DNA of 64,000 bases from JAJKIP01 sp037200685 (GCA_037200685.1 JBBCIG010000019.1:1-64000); one strand, 5' to 3'; positions 17,894 through 27,553 are shown, counted from the first letter of the stretch. Notes: generated by a model not told the origin, from the letters alone. Numbers and translations are program-made.

Positions 17894-18839
17894 TTACGAC
17901 GGAATCTGTGTATCCGTAGAATGAGGGGTAGGGGCGGGCTCATAATACCAGTTCCTCTTTCTTTCTTCTTTTAAATATTTTAGCGATGAAACCCCCCGAT
18001 ACCTGCAATAGCCAGTAAAATAAGCTTCCAGAATTTTGCAAAGAAGCCAATCTTCAACAAAATTTTTCCTGCTACAAGTCCTCCTACTGTATAAGCAGCT
18101 ACCTTGTCTGTATTATCATTAAAATCAGCATAGCGGTTACCATCTGTAAACTCTGCTATTGCCAATACCTGGTTAATATCATTTTTTAACCTTCGGGAGT
18201 TGATCTATCGTCGCCACCGCATTTAATGAAAGAATTCCTTTGCGGCCAAGAAAACGTACATCATAGTTCAACGTGTTTAAATCTTCTCCTCCAAACTGCA
18301 GTTCCTTCGCCCAGTGCAACACTTTATTTTTTGAATCATAAAAAGGAGGTTGCGCCCAGCCAACCATATGTATTGGAAGGATATCCTAGTTTTTGTCTTT
18401 CTGCATTCATGGCAGGTTCTTCCTTCTGTGTTTCATCCAATAATTCCTTGTAATCTATTTTGTCCGCATCATTATCTTTCACATAGCCCATATATCATCA
18501 AAGCTGATGACAAAAAGCATAACTGTCGTCAACCAGCGGTCCGCCGTTTTCAGGAAATATCATTCCCAGTATATCATAATTTTTAGGGTTGCCCCATACT
18601 TCTGTTACCACGTAATTGCTTTGTTCAACGCCGAGATATTTAAAACCCCTTGGTATATTCAATTTGGCCATTCCGCCATTCAATGTGATGGCACCTGTTT
18701 CATAATGCATCGCATTATTAACAGAGTCCTTGTATTGTTTGAATTCCTGCATAAGCTTTATAGAATCGGGATCTTCTTTTGCAAATGCAATGATGGAGAA
18801 GGAAAGAAAAAGAGGAATAAGGAAAAAGATTTTTTTCAT
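17894..18839 (-). pseudogene. DUF2167-family membrane protein, frameshifted
   Basis: N-terminal signal peptide (MKKIFFLIPLFLSFSIIAFA), then ITLNGGMAKLNIPRGFKYL, a central MVGWAQPPFYDSKNKVLHWAKEL block, LNYDVRFLGRKGILSLNAV and NRYADFNDNTDKVAAYTVGGLVAGK before a C-terminal membrane helix. This order matches DUF2167 proteins, which have no settled function. Breaks lie near 18498, 18370, 18190 and 17985 (G6 for G5); correcting them gives a tail ending YEPAPTPHSTDTQIPS. All four breaks are one-base events with the protein otherwise conserved. Confidence 0.72.
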
Positions 18840-19000
18840 GTTTTATAGTTTTGGCGCTTGAAATATAAAACTTTTTATTAAAAAAGAGGAGCAATGAACT
18901 TTTCTCTTTTCGGATAGAATATACTGTAAGTGCTGTCCGGGTTGGTTTTCAGTAACCTATGTATTAGCAGTGATTCATGAATGGTGAATGTAATTTTGAA

Positions 19001-19072
19001 CCCGGCGATAGTAACACGGATGATCGTCCCTTGCGACGCTCCGTTCAACTTTCTGTTCTTTGTTCAGCTTTG
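19001..19072 (-). repeat. Dispersed repeat family A, copy 3
   Basis: On the minus strand it contains GAACGGAGCGTCGCAAGGGA and CGATCATCCGTGTTACTA, then CGCCGGG. It lies in the 538-base gap 18840-19377, which otherwise holds one possible tiny gene and two hairpins. Confidence 0.65.
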
Positions 19073-19183
19073 ATTGGATGAAGTTCCTGGTAATTGCTTT
19101 TCCCTGATCTTAAATTGTTCAAGGTCTATTAAAGAAAGATATTTCCGGATCAACTCTTCATCGAATTCAGAATGGCTGTTCAT
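19064..19183 (-). CDS. Possible 39-aa hypothetical protein
   Basis: ATG at 19181-19183, then MNSHSEFDEELIRKYLSLID and LEQFKIREKQLPG, ending in a TGA inside repeat copy 3. The composition is charged and helical, with no signal peptide. No clear ribosome binding site is seen. The tail overlapping the repeat suggests a truncated gene. It may not be real. Confidence 0.25.
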   Translation of the reverse strand: MNSHSEFDEELIRKYLSLIDLEQFKIREKQLPGTSSNQS

Positions 19184-19217
19184 TTTTGCATACGATGATT
19201 ATTCTGTAAAAATAATG

Positions 19218-19237
19218 AAAGCCCGAGATCGGGCTTT
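19218..19237. terminator. Short GC-rich hairpin
   Basis: AAAGCCCG and its complement around a 4-base loop AGAT. There is no T-run after it on the plus strand, so it is only a possible terminator. Confidence 0.4.
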
Positions 19238-19281
19238 ATCCGGTACGCTTCAATGTTTTTATGGCGGTTAGTTATTAACCA

Positions 19282-19325
19282 GGCTGTAGTGCTACCTGCC
19301 TGCCCCTGCAGGTAGCACTACAGCC
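19282..19325. repeat. 18-bp perfect inverted repeat
   Basis: GGCTGTAGTGCTACCTGC and its exact complement around an 8-base loop (19300-19307). The outer sequence GTAGCACTACAGCC equals the end of family A copy at 20372-20439, so the hairpin appears to be two family A ends joined head to head. Confidence 0.7.
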
Positions 19326-19377
19326 AGTTATTTACACTTGTCTCTTTTTGATTATCTTGACTATTCAAAATAGCACA

Positions 19378-20036
19378 TGAAACCAAGAAATTTTAGTGTC
19401 CCGATACTGGCATTCATTTTTGCAGTGAATTGCTCTGCGCAGGATACAACTGTGATTTTAATTCCCGCGGGAAGCTCAATTTCAGATATCCGGAATTCAG
19501 ACCTTGGAAAGGTTGTGTTTAAAGATGGGTCCATCGCACCAGCCCCAGCTTAATTATAGTTTTCTAAGCGGGGGAAGTGGAGTTTATAGACCCGGCAAAC
19601 GATACATTAGCTATTTCTGATGACAAGGTCGCTTTGATTAAAGGAGATATGGATTGACAGCACTGTTTTTTTTTATGAGAAGGAGTATTTTGAACAAATA
19701 GCCAGTCATCCGGAAAACAGGCCGGTTGGTAAAAAAGCAATTATATATAGAAATGATCAGAGAAAAAAGATCGGGGGTTATGGCATGATCGCCCCTAATT
19801 CTGCTATTCAAACTTATGGTTCGGTCGGCAGCAATAGGGTAAATTCATTCCGCACCGGCTTAGTAGCTAATGAAAATCTTTTTATTAAGTTAGCAATAGA
19901 TTATTTTATTGAAAACAAGGATGGCGAAATGCGTGCCGGTGAGCAAGAAAAATTTACTCAAATTTTTTCTTCCAGGAGAAAAGCAATAAATGATTACCTG
20001 GATAAAAACCAGGTAAATTTTAATCGTGGAAGATGA
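19378..20036 (+). pseudogene. Secreted protein of unknown function, frameshifted
   Basis: Begins MKPRNFSVPILAFIFAVNC with a signal-peptide profile, then AQDTTVILIPAGSSISDIRN, and stops early at 19550. Other frames continue with VEFIDPANDTLAISDDKVAL, FYEKEYFEQIASHPENRPVG, and the 83-aa tail at 19785-20036 (MIAPNSAIQTYGSVGSNRVN ... NDYLDKNQVNFNRGR). At least three one-base indels are needed to join them into about 218 aa. No family recognised. Confidence 0.5.
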
Positions 20037-20287
20037 TTTGAAACGATTGTTCCTTGCTATCATAATTCAAGCAGCCTAATGGGACGCAATAGTCGATGAT
20101 AGTCCACGGGACTCTGTGAGCTGCGCATAGCAATATCGTTGGTTACAAAAAAGTCTTAAGAAATATTTTTATTCCCCAACGTGTCTACTTTAAATTTCCT
20201 GGCCTGTGTATACCGGTTGGTATTGTGTGCAGGGTGGCAATACGGCGCCTGTTATTTGATAAGTTTTTAAATAAGTTGAAGTTTTGT

Positions 20288-20312
20288 GGCCGCTTGAAAA
20301 GCGGCCTTTTTG
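20288..20312 (+). terminator. Intrinsic terminator
   Basis: GGCCGCTT / AAGCGGCC stem with a 3-base loop (GAA at 20296-20298) followed by TTTTTG. It lies about 250 bases after the secreted protein gene. The 20037-20497 gap otherwise holds a degraded family A piece near 20080-20130 and copy 20372-20439. Confidence 0.65.
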
Positions 20313-20371
20313 TATTGATGTACCAGGTTAGTATATAAATATGGACTGTAAATTTTAAGATTCTTCTCAAA

Positions 20372-20439
20372 TGCTGAATAGAGAACAGAACGTTGAAGAG
20401 TGCGACGCAACAGACGATGATAGTAGCACTACAGCCCGG
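20372..20439 (+). repeat. Dispersed repeat family A, copy 4
   Basis: TGCTGAATAGAGAACAGAAC, then GAAGAGTGCGACGCAAC, GATGATAGTAGCACTACAG and CCCGG. One of the best preserved short-form copies. Confidence 0.75.
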
Positions 20440-20497
20440 TAAATAATTATATCGCCTCTTTTATTCTGAAATAAGACAGCCTACTCCCCAACACCTC

Positions 20498-22649
20498 CTA
20501 CTGCACAACAAATTTTTCAATGGTTTGTAGCACTGTTCTGTATCACCTTTACAATATAAATTCCCTTCGGAAGATTACCCGTTTCAATTTTGCAGGTAAT
20601 CACCTGTTGCCTTTGTCCATTCCTGTATCACCTGGCCGGATGGATTATACATCCTGCAGGTATAAGTCTTTTCGTTATTGGACACCGTGGTATATACCGT
20701 CACTGGCTGACGCGGCAGTTACCAATGTAGGCCGCACTGTTGTTGCAAGATGTTTTTCAAAATCCACGACAGTGACCGGGCTATACTTAAACCGTCCCAT
20801 CATTGTCAATTATCTTCAGGCGGTAAAATCCTTTTTGCATTTGAACGCCGGCATTTATATCGGTAAATGAATAAGTGCCCGCTGCAGCGTTATTCACCGG
20901 CACAGTTCCCACGATAGCAAACGACGAGGGAGATGAAGGCGAACCGTTCAATCTCGAAACGGTTTACATTATCCTGGTTCGCTGTTACCCACGTAAGTTT
21001 TGCATTTACACGATCAGCAACCGCGGTAAATGAAATAAGGTCAAGCGGCAATGTAGATGATGGAAATATCAGCAGGTACAGGGTAGCATCCGTAGAAGCT
21101 GCGGGAGATCCGTTGTCCGTTGTCTGGTAAGGAAAATTCACAGGGCCGCTATATCCTGAAAACGGTTGTGAATGTATAACTACCGTTGCGGCAAGCGTCA
21201 ACGTTCCTCTGCTGGCAACAGTAGTACTGGACTGTATCGTGACCGTCTGTGAATTGCCCTCAGGGTCAATATCATTATTTTTCACATTTCCGGATACGGG
21301 GGGTATTCAATCTAGTACTATTATAATCATCCGATGCGAGAGTGCTGTTGGTGCTCGATAAAGGTAGTATCGTTATGATCTGGTAAGCGCTGGCAACATT
21401 TCGGGTGTGGGGGTAGACAGGTCGCATACCTGGTAGGTTAGTGTATCATAACCTGTATATCCTGTTGTTGGTGCTAAAAGTGATGGAACCGGTACCCGGT
21501 ATTTACAGAAGTAAGTACCATGCAGCGGCGCGGCGGGTAACACTCACCGAAGCAGGGTTCAATGTCACACTTGTATTATTACCAGTTTTATCATTGGCTA
21601 ATGTGTTTAAGGTTACCGCCGTGTTGATCGGTTGTGGTAGCCATATCAGTATTGGCGAATGGTTTATTCGTACTGGCGGTAGCATTGCTCACTGTTATAA
21701 TCAAATCCACATTCGCACAATCGGGAACTGTTACACTTCCGGGACACATCGGTACGGTAAATTTAAAAACGCGCGTTACCGCGGAGGGTAAAAGTGTAAC
21801 TACCCGTTTGAACTAACAGTAGGAACAGCTGATCCCGGGTTTCCCGGTAGTGCGGTCGCTGTGCCATAGGTTGTTCCGGTTGGTTTCACATCATTGGTAC
21901 CCACATTGCCGGTCACTGCTGTATTCACGAATGTGGCGTTGATATCCGGCGGCACTTTACGCAACGGGTTATAGGAGAACGAAGTAAACCCGAGGGTAAC
22001 CGTACTATTATTATTATCACCTTTCCCGCTGTACATCACAATAGTCGTTACAGGGCCCGGTATCGTCAATGTTATCCGGTTAGTGTGGTAACAGAAGTGC
22101 CCCCCGAAGTGTTATTCCCGGTCACCGTCATTGAAGGACCAAGTTGCCCGAAACCACAATAACTCACCGTTCCCTGGGTCGGCTACATTGTCGCTGAAAT
22201 TTGCAGCCGAAAGGCTTAACAGGTGTCGCCCCGTTAAAAGCGGTGATCCGCAACTGGTCAGTGTTATTAAGACCGGCGCAACGCAGGCTGAAATTCGTTA
22301 CCGGTTCGGCAAACTGTATCGTATACGTAGCGATATTAGCAGTCGTGGCGTTATTTGTATTGTTGGGCTGCACATAAATATAGTTTCCTACAGTCACATC
22401 GTTTTCGATCCGCACCCCGTTCAGCCATGTAGCAGTGCCACCCACAATGCCGGGTGAAACTAAACATGCCGCTGCTGAGATTACTGATAAGACCCGGGGC
22501 GGTTTGTACTTGCATTAAAGCTTGTGCCGAGGGTATAATTGGGGTGTGTTGATGTTTGTTGCTTTTACAGTGGCGGGAGAGTACATTGTGAAAAGGCCAT
22601 GTAATTACAAAAAATAACGAACAGGAGGGTGGGGGTACAGGTTTTTCAT
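20498..22649 (-). pseudogene. Large secreted adhesin-like protein with T9SS sorting tail, heavily frameshifted
   Basis: Read on the minus strand, the start is near 22649 (MKNLYP followed by a hydrophobic signal). Many short frames then show repetitive beta-rich sequence (TLNTLANDKTGNNTSVTLNP, DIDPEGNSQTVTIQSSTT), as in cadherin-like and gliding-motility-associated surface proteins. The C-terminal part has LPLDLISFTAVADRVNAKLT and RFEIER, then a T9SS type A-like end (GNLPKGIYIVKVIQ ... LQTIEKFVVQ). The intact protein would have about 715 aa. More than eight indels break it. It would be exported through the T9SS. Confidence 0.65.
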
Positions 22650-22815
22650 GCTCAAATTTTGGTGGATACTCTTATTTTAACTACCGGTAAACGTGGCATG
22701 GGCGACAATTTATTTTACAAAATATTGCTGCGTTCAAAAATGAATGTTGACGAATCTTGACCTAACAGGCCGCAGGTAATGAAAGGTTGATATTTTTATT
22801 TTACAAGTAGTGAGC

Positions 22816-22948
22816 GGAGCCGAACTAAGGTTCCCTGATCATCTTAGTTGCGACGCTCCGTTCATCCCTGCCTGCCGGTAGGCAGGTTTCTGTCCTTTAC
22901 TGAGCAATTGTCGAAGACCCGATGTTTGTCGGGGCGACGCTTCCGATT
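22816..22948 (-). repeat. Dispersed repeat family A, copy 5, with nested palindrome
   Basis: On the minus strand: GGACAGAAACCTGCC, a nested near-palindrome (CCTGCCTGCCGGTAGGCAGG on the plus strand), then GATGAACGGAGCGTCGCAAC and TAAGATGATCAG. The CCCGA/TCGGG module nearby recurs in the copy at 48258. The 451-base gap 22650-23100 holds no gene that I can see. Confidence 0.7.
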
Positions 22949-23100
22949 ATTATTGTGATACGATGCGGCAGAAAATAGAAACTCCTGGAGGGTTTTAAAC
23001 GCTGCAAGAGTTATGATGACTTCAACGTTCTGTTCTATATGGAAGCTGAAATAAAATAGTTAGTTCATGGAGGCGCAACAGAAGACGTTGTAATATTGCT

Positions 23101-23647
23101 TCAAGGAACAAAATGGCTGACTATGTTTTTAAATGTTATACCGAATTGGAAGCCAATAGTGAAAGAGGCCGGATGGTCATTTCCGAACCTGACCGGAAGG
23201 GGCAGGGCTATGAAATAACCACTGGTTTTATTTTTTATCACAACTTTATTGATCACGGGTGTCACGCCGTACCTGCCCGATGTTTCAAAGGCTGCACGCC
23301 CTGCGAAAGTCCATCCTTTACCTAAAGCAACCAGCACACCCGGGTGAAAACAGGAAATTATTCATTTTACTTATACCTTTTTCCGCACGTATATACGGTA
23401 CGAATTCGACAGAGAATCCAATTTTTGAAGATTTCCAAATATTAATACCTGTTGGTAACCCGGCAATGTAATAATCTTTAAAATTAACCGTCGTGCCTTC
23501 TTTGCTGAAAGATACCAACGGGTGAACGATACCAACATAACCAGCAATTTTCGGGTAGGTGGTTGGAGATGGTTGCGCTATCAGCGTATTCGCTGCCATT
23601 GAAAAAAGTAATACCAAAAGAAAATAACCAGAATGCATATGTTTCAT
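23101..23647 (-). pseudogene. Outer-membrane beta-barrel-like protein, one frameshift
   Basis: Start at 23645-23647 (MKHMHSGYFLLVLLFSMAAN, signal peptide), then alternating beta-strand-like sequence with glycine-rich turns (YPKIAGYVGIVHPLVSF; KIGFSVEFVPYIRA). At about 23335 GGG replaces GG; correcting it joins SPG to VLVALGKGWTFAGRAAFET and a C-terminal PVRFGNDHPASFTIGFQFGI. About 180 aa in all. It resembles small Bacteroidota outer-membrane porin-like proteins, but no specific family is assigned. Confidence 0.55.
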
Positions 23648-23729
23648 AATATTCCTGTGCGATTTAACAGGCAATCTATGCAGTGGTCACTCGCTGAAAT
23701 AGAATAAAAATGAACTTTTTGTACAGGCG

Positions 23730-24563
23730 TTACTTTTTCTGTAATTTTTTTCGATAAACTGAAGGGTTCTGCCCCGTGTTCTTTTTAAAAATGCGGGTAA
23801 AATGGCTCTGATCGGAAAATCCGGTCAGATAGGCGATTGCCGTTAGCGAATAGGATTTGTTGTGCATGAGTTCAATCGCTTTTTCTATTCTTTGTTTACG
23901 GATGTAATCACCAAAAGAAAGGTCTTCAAAATATTTTGAAAATTCCCTGGATAAATAAGACGGGCTGATATCAAGCCCTTTGGAGATTTCTTTTAAGCTC
24001 AAACTCGTATCAATGCTATCTTGTATAATTTCCTTTAATTCTTTTGCCCATACGGGTATTTTTTTACCAGGCTTTTCCTTTAAATAGTTAGTAAACACAT
24101 TCACCAGCAGGTTTTCAAAAGGTTGCTGCAAATGTTTTTCTTTCTGTAAATACTTCGCCCAGCTATACAATGCATCATATAACAGCATTCCTTTTTCTAA
24201 TAACTCCTGATCATTTTTATAATTATGCGCCAGCCCGGCTGAAATGGCCCATAAGCCGGAACATTGAGAGGCGAGATCGTGGCGGTCGGTATCGGCGCCT
24301 CTTACAATTGCCGCTATAGTATGTATTGCCGCATCGTTTATTTTATACTCTTTGATCAGTGCGTCGAACGTACACATACTTCCATTATGAGAGAATTTTA
24401 CATCCGGCACATCAAAAGGAATGGCATTTAACTTTTTTGCTTTAGCCATCACTTCCTTAAAAGGCACATAAATAAATTCCGGTTCTTTATCAATGAAATT
24501 CCTGATAAGCCAGGGGCAGGCTATCCGGTCAATCTTTGGCCGTTCGCGGGTGATCCATTTCAT
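23730..24563 (-). CDS. ChrB-like domain fused to AraC-type DNA-binding domain
   Basis: 277 aa. Residues 1-135 match the C-terminal domain of chromate resistance protein ChrB (MKWITRERPKIDRIACPWLI at the N-terminus, then RGADTDRHDLASQCSGL). Residues about 180-277 form an AraC double helix-turn-helix (LKEISKGLDISPSYLSREFS and AIAYLTGFSDQSHFTRIFKK, then GQNPSVYR). The ChrB part is usually linked to chromate efflux genes, none of which are visible here. The fusion suggests a transcription factor whose sensor is the ChrB domain. It is intact, marking the end of the indel-rich belt. Its own regulon is unknown. Confidence 0.85.
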   Translation of the reverse strand: MKWITRERPKIDRIACPWLIRNFIDKEPEFIYVPFKEVMAKAKKLNAIPFDVPDVKFSHNGSMCTFDALIKEYKINDAAIHTIAAIVRGADTDRHDLASQCSGLWAISAGLAHNYKNDQELLEKGMLLYDALYSWAKYLQKEKHLQQPFENLLVNVFTNYLKEKPGKKIPVWAKELKEIIQDSIDTSLSLKEISKGLDISPSYLSREFSKYFEDLSFGDYIRKQRIEKAIELMHNKSYSLTAIAYLTGFSDQSHFTRIFKKNTGQNPSVYRKKLQKK

Positions 24564-24618
24564 ACATGCTAATTTAGTCCATTCGGGCCTTCTGTGATTT
24601 TCAATAGTAAGCGCATTG

Positions 24619-25128
24619 TCAGTCGAGCTTTATCCTTTGAGAATAAGTCTCGTCTGATTTTAAAAGGTTAGGAGCTTTCCACTTGCTCCAAGTCATATAA
24701 TATTCTTTTTGTCGCAGAACAGCTCCAGTCTCCGGATGTATGTAGCAGAGTGCTTTGCCTTTCCAATACAGTTTCTTCGGTCGAATATTGTAACCATTAA
24801 AGTCACCTTTTACTTCGTCTGTTGCATAATTTAAAAAAATAGTGTCATTAATAATCCCGTACGTTCCATAGCTTGAATCAGAAAAGACATAGCTGTCGGT
24901 TGTCCTTAAGATTGTACCATATTGAGCAGGCTCTGTTATTGTAACGGTACCGGCGTTAGTTCTTTCTTTATACTCAAAAGTTGAATCAACTTTTAATACA
25001 AACATTGGCCCCCAGTATCGCCATTTGTTAAAGTAATTTCCAAAGTGTCTTTTTTGAGCAACACCAACAACTGCAATTAGCAGAAAAACAATCGTCAAGT
25101 TTAAAGATGTTTGTATTTGATTGCGCAT
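24619..25128 (-). CDS. Hypothetical secreted protein
   Basis: 169 aa with an N-terminal signal or anchor segment (LNLTIVFLLIAVVGVAQ). The rest resembles small Bacteroidota proteins that describe a value in a beta-rich fold (WRYWGPMFVLKVDSTFEYKE; TILRTTDSYVFSDSSYGTYG). No catalytic motif is visible and I do not recognise the family. It lies 55 bases from the ChrB-AraC gene, in a run of minus-strand genes. Confidence 0.65.
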   Translation of the reverse strand: MRNQIQTSLNLTIVFLLIAVVGVAQKRHFGNYFNKWRYWGPMFVLKVDSTFEYKERTNAGTVTITEPAQYGTILRTTDSYVFSDSSYGTYGIINDTIFLNYATDEVKGDFNGYNIRPKKLYWKGKALCYIHPETGAVLRQKEYYMTWSKWKAPNLLKSDETYSQRIKLD

Positions 25129-25225
25129 ACGTTAAGGCTTTGCGTTCGAGGGGCATTTGGAAAACTGACCAGTTATTAATAATAATCCTGCTCTTGCCAA
25201 TGTCCTGTTAGCGGTTCAGACTTTT

Positions 25226-25729
25226 CTATTCGTACAAATAAGGTTCATTGTTATAAGCTAGTTGTCTTATATTTTCTAACACTCTCTTCATGTAAGCTTT
25301 CCAGAATGTCTTTGCAAAGAGCCAGTTTAAAGGATAGAGCAAGGCGATGTCTGAATGCAGGGTGTAAGTGTATTCCACCAATACTTTATCCTTTTCAATT
25401 TCACTTGTTTTCCATTCTCCTGTGAATTTTGAAAATCCCAACATCCAGGACTGAAATTGACTTACTTCAATTTTCCAATATTTATTTTCAATCCGCTCTA
25501 TTACTTTGTCCTCAGAAGCCCAACCACCTTTTTGGGTAAATGACTTAGCGACAAATACTTTTTTACTAAAACCGGGTTGACCCCAGTTTTTGTCATCTGT
25601 GCAATGGGTTACCCTGGGCATAATACCATAGCCCGTGTGAACTTTAGAAACGTCGCATAGTATCGGTGTCTTAAATGCTTTTTCTAATGAACAGTTGTAT
25701 ATGGTTTTGATTGAAACGACTGTTTTCAT
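25226..25729 (-). CDS. SRPBCC-family (START-like) protein
   Basis: 167 aa. The sequence pattern is that of a polyketide cyclase/START-like ligand-binding fold: an N-terminal strand (TVVSIKTIYNCSLEKAFKTP), a central block (RVTHCTDDKNWGQPGFSKK) and a long C-terminal helix (FAKTFWKAYMKRVLENIRQL). These proteins bind hydrophobic ligands in the cytosol; the ligand is unknown. It sits between two spacers of 76-97 bases. Confidence 0.7.
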   Translation of the reverse strand: MKTVVSIKTIYNCSLEKAFKTPILCDVSKVHTGYGIMPRVTHCTDDKNWGQPGFSKKVFVAKSFTQKGGWASEDKVIERIENKYWKIEVSQFQSWMLGFSKFTGEWKTSEIEKDKVLVEYTYTLHSDIALLYPLNWLFAKTFWKAYMKRVLENIRQLAYNNEPYLYE

Positions 25730-25806
25730 AATTTCAATTTCTCAATGTGCTGCTTAAATTTAATCTCAAATTCACTCATCTTTTTTTATTAGGTTGTCGC
25801 TATTGC

Positions 25807-26064
25807 CTATTGGGGTTTGTTTTTGTCATACTTCCACAAACCATAATTTTTTTTCCAACCATCAGTTTTGTACCTGTACCAGAAATGCAAAAGCATTGCA
25901 AGAGCTAACAGGATAAGTAAAATAATCCAAAGTAATTGGGTCCCCCAAAAGAAGTAGATAATAGAAATCAATAAAATATATTTGAGGATCCTAAACCAGG
26001 CGGGTTGAGAATGTTTTGAAAATGCCACCTCCATTTCTCTTTTTATGATTTTATTAGGGGCCAT
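25807..26064 (-). CDS. Small membrane protein
   Basis: 85 aa. A basic N-terminus is followed by two hydrophobic helices close together (ILKYILLISIIYFFWGTQLL and WIILLILLALAMLLHFW) and a basic C-terminal tail (RYKTDGWKKNYGLWKYDKNK). It fits a two-pass inner-membrane protein with both ends inside. No named family recognised. Confidence 0.6.
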   Translation of the reverse strand: MAPNKIIKREMEVAFSKHSQPAWFRILKYILLISIIYFFWGTQLLWIILLILLALAMLLHFWYRYKTDGWKKNYGLWKYDKNKPQ

Positions 26065-26125
26065 TTTCTAATGATTAGATCAATTGTAAACTCGGATCAT
26101 AAATTGCTACCAATGAACATGCACA

Positions 26126-26683
26126 TTAATTAATAGCTCTTAGGTCTTTTAATTTCCATCTGCCATTTTCTTTAACCCAGACATCTGTCCAAAACCAGGT
26201 GTATAACTGATCTTTACCAAATTCATCTTTCTCCTTTACCTTGTTCCTGTATGTTAATACTCCGTAACCATCGAAAAATTCCAATACAAGGTTTTCATAC
26301 TGAACGTCGGAAATTGACCATTTGCCGGTTACCCTGTCTTTAATATATTCAGCCCGGTTAAAAAAGGCTTCTTCTCCCTGGTAAATGAAATCTGCAGTTA
26401 AAGTGCTGTCGAATAATTTAAAATCATGTTTTTGCATAGCAAGCGGAAGAATCACTTTTGCATTCAGTAGCTGCCTGGCCTCTATGCTATCTTTTTCTAA
26501 GTTTTTGGTGATTAGTGTGTAGGTTGTAATTCCAACTGTAGGGGCATCAATATCAATGGCGTACTTTACTTGCACATATTTTTTTGTACTATCAGCAATA
26601 GTAAGCTCGGCCGAATCATTTTGGTGATGATGGCAGGAAATAATTGTAACGGCGATTAATAACGGGTTGAGTAAATATCTCAT
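26126..26683 (-). CDS. NTF2/SnoaL-like lipoprotein
   Basis: 185 aa. The N-terminus (LLIAVTIISC) is a lipobox with Cys17, so the protein is probably a lipoprotein. The C-terminal half matches DUF4440/SnoaL-like NTF2 folds (LQKHDFKLFDSTLTADFIYQ-like helix and strand order, then WTDVWVKENGRWKLKDLRAI). Such domains bind small molecules or act as isomerases; the role here is unknown. Confidence 0.65.
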   Translation of the reverse strand: MRYLLNPLLIAVTIISCHHHQNDSAELTIADSTKKYVQVKYAIDIDAPTVGITTYTLITKNLEKDSIEARQLLNAKVILPLAMQKHDFKLFDSTLTADFIYQGEEAFFNRAEYIKDRVTGKWSISDVQYENLVLEFFDGYGVLTYRNKVKEKDEFGKDQLYTWFWTDVWVKENGRWKLKDLRAIN

Positions 26684-26722
26684 TCTCTTTTGTATTTATG
26701 CTGCTTGAGTAGCATGACGCAT

Positions 26723-26911
26723 AACGTATAGGGCTTGCTGCTATGCACGAATTTATAATGTCCAGCCCTTAACTAAAGCTCAATAAAAATTACTGATGAT
26801 GAAGTTAAGAACAAAAACTCACTAGAATTAACTTCTGACCGAACCGCTGCCGGTAGCGAATAAAAAGATGAGGATTTATTCGTCCGCCGGCATAGCAGCA
26901 AACCGCACGTT
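26723..26911. repeat. Long imperfect inverted repeat, cassette-like spacer 1
   Basis: The outer arms AACGT (26723-26727) and ACGTT (26907-26911) flank a 12-bp perfect arm pair TTGCTGCTATGC (26735-26746) / GCATAGCAGCAA (26890-26901). Inside is another pair, GAAGTTAA (26801-26808) / TTAACTTC (26828-26835). The whole spacer between genes is 261 bases. It resembles attC recombination sites in layout (core boxes around a bulged stem) and shares motifs with the spacers at 27471-27552 and 28098-28260. Confidence 0.5.
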
Positions 26912-26944
26912 GGCAGCAGGCATTCTTCAAGCGTAGTCTCAATG

Positions 26945-27439
26945 TTATTTCTTTTTTGTCTTAGCTGCTTTCTTCACTTTGCCTGGTCGCTTCTTGTCGG
27001 AAACCGATTTTACAATGGTCTGTCCGCTGATGATTTGTCTTGGGTCTTTAACTTTTGCAACAGAGTTTGCGTAAGCTTCGTTTACAAGTTTCTTAATATA
27101 AGCTTTTGGAAATTTCTTTTTGTCTGTCACAAGGATGTAACGGTACTGATTACCTTGTCCTAAAAGAATTTTGCCTGGGTCTGAAATTTCGTTCCCCCAA
27201 TAAAAGCCGAAATGAACATTTTTGCTAGAACGTCCAACTGCGATGGAGCAAATAGTGTGTCCGACTTTATCTGTCGGGCTCCAACCAAAGGCAACAGCAT
27301 TATAATTGTCGTAAATTAATTCGTTAGCTTTTGGGCATAAGTCCCAGGCAAAGTCTCTAAGCCACATAACTAAATCTGTTATGTCGTCGCCAAACGGTTT
27401 AAGAAACTTCAAAAGATCTTTTGTTTGTTCTTTACTCAT
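26945..27439 (-). CDS. DUF1801-family protein
   Basis: 164 aa. The fold markers of DUF1801 (YdhG/YjhX-like) are present: PKANELIYDNYNAVAFGWSP, then CSIAVGRSSKNVHFGFYWG and an RYILVTDKKKFPKAYIKKLV helix, with a lysine-rich tail (KRPGKVKKAAKTKKK). Function in this family is not established; some members resemble SufE-like or frataxin-like folds. It lies between two cassette-like spacers. Confidence 0.75.
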   Translation of the reverse strand: MSKEQTKDLLKFLKPFGDDITDLVMWLRDFAWDLCPKANELIYDNYNAVAFGWSPTDKVGHTICSIAVGRSSKNVHFGFYWGNEISDPGKILLGQGNQYRYILVTDKKKFPKAYIKKLVNEAYANSVAKVKDPRQIISGQTIVKSVSDKKRPGKVKKAAKTKKK

Positions 27440-27470
27440 TTGTCAAAAAGTTTGATGTCTGCTCTGCTTG

Positions 27471-27552
27471 CTGCCAACGGTAGATGATAGCGAACGGGTC
27501 GATCAGTATATGTTCTTCAGCCAGCATAGCAAAACCCCCATGTTGCCCGCAC
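27471..27552. repeat. Cassette-like spacer 2
   Basis: On the minus strand this reads GCGGGCAACATGGGGG, TTTTGCTATGCTGGC at one end and CCGTTGGCAGC at the other. The first part matches spacer 1 (CCAACGTGCGGTTTGCTGC, TATGCCGGC) in order and spacing. The stem is imperfect. Confidence 0.45.
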
Positions 27553-27553
27553 T

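Noticed and set aside
26942..27163. 73-aa plus-strand frame opposite the DUF1801 gene
   Set aside because: Hydrophobic shadow of the lysine-rich tail of the real gene on the other strand.
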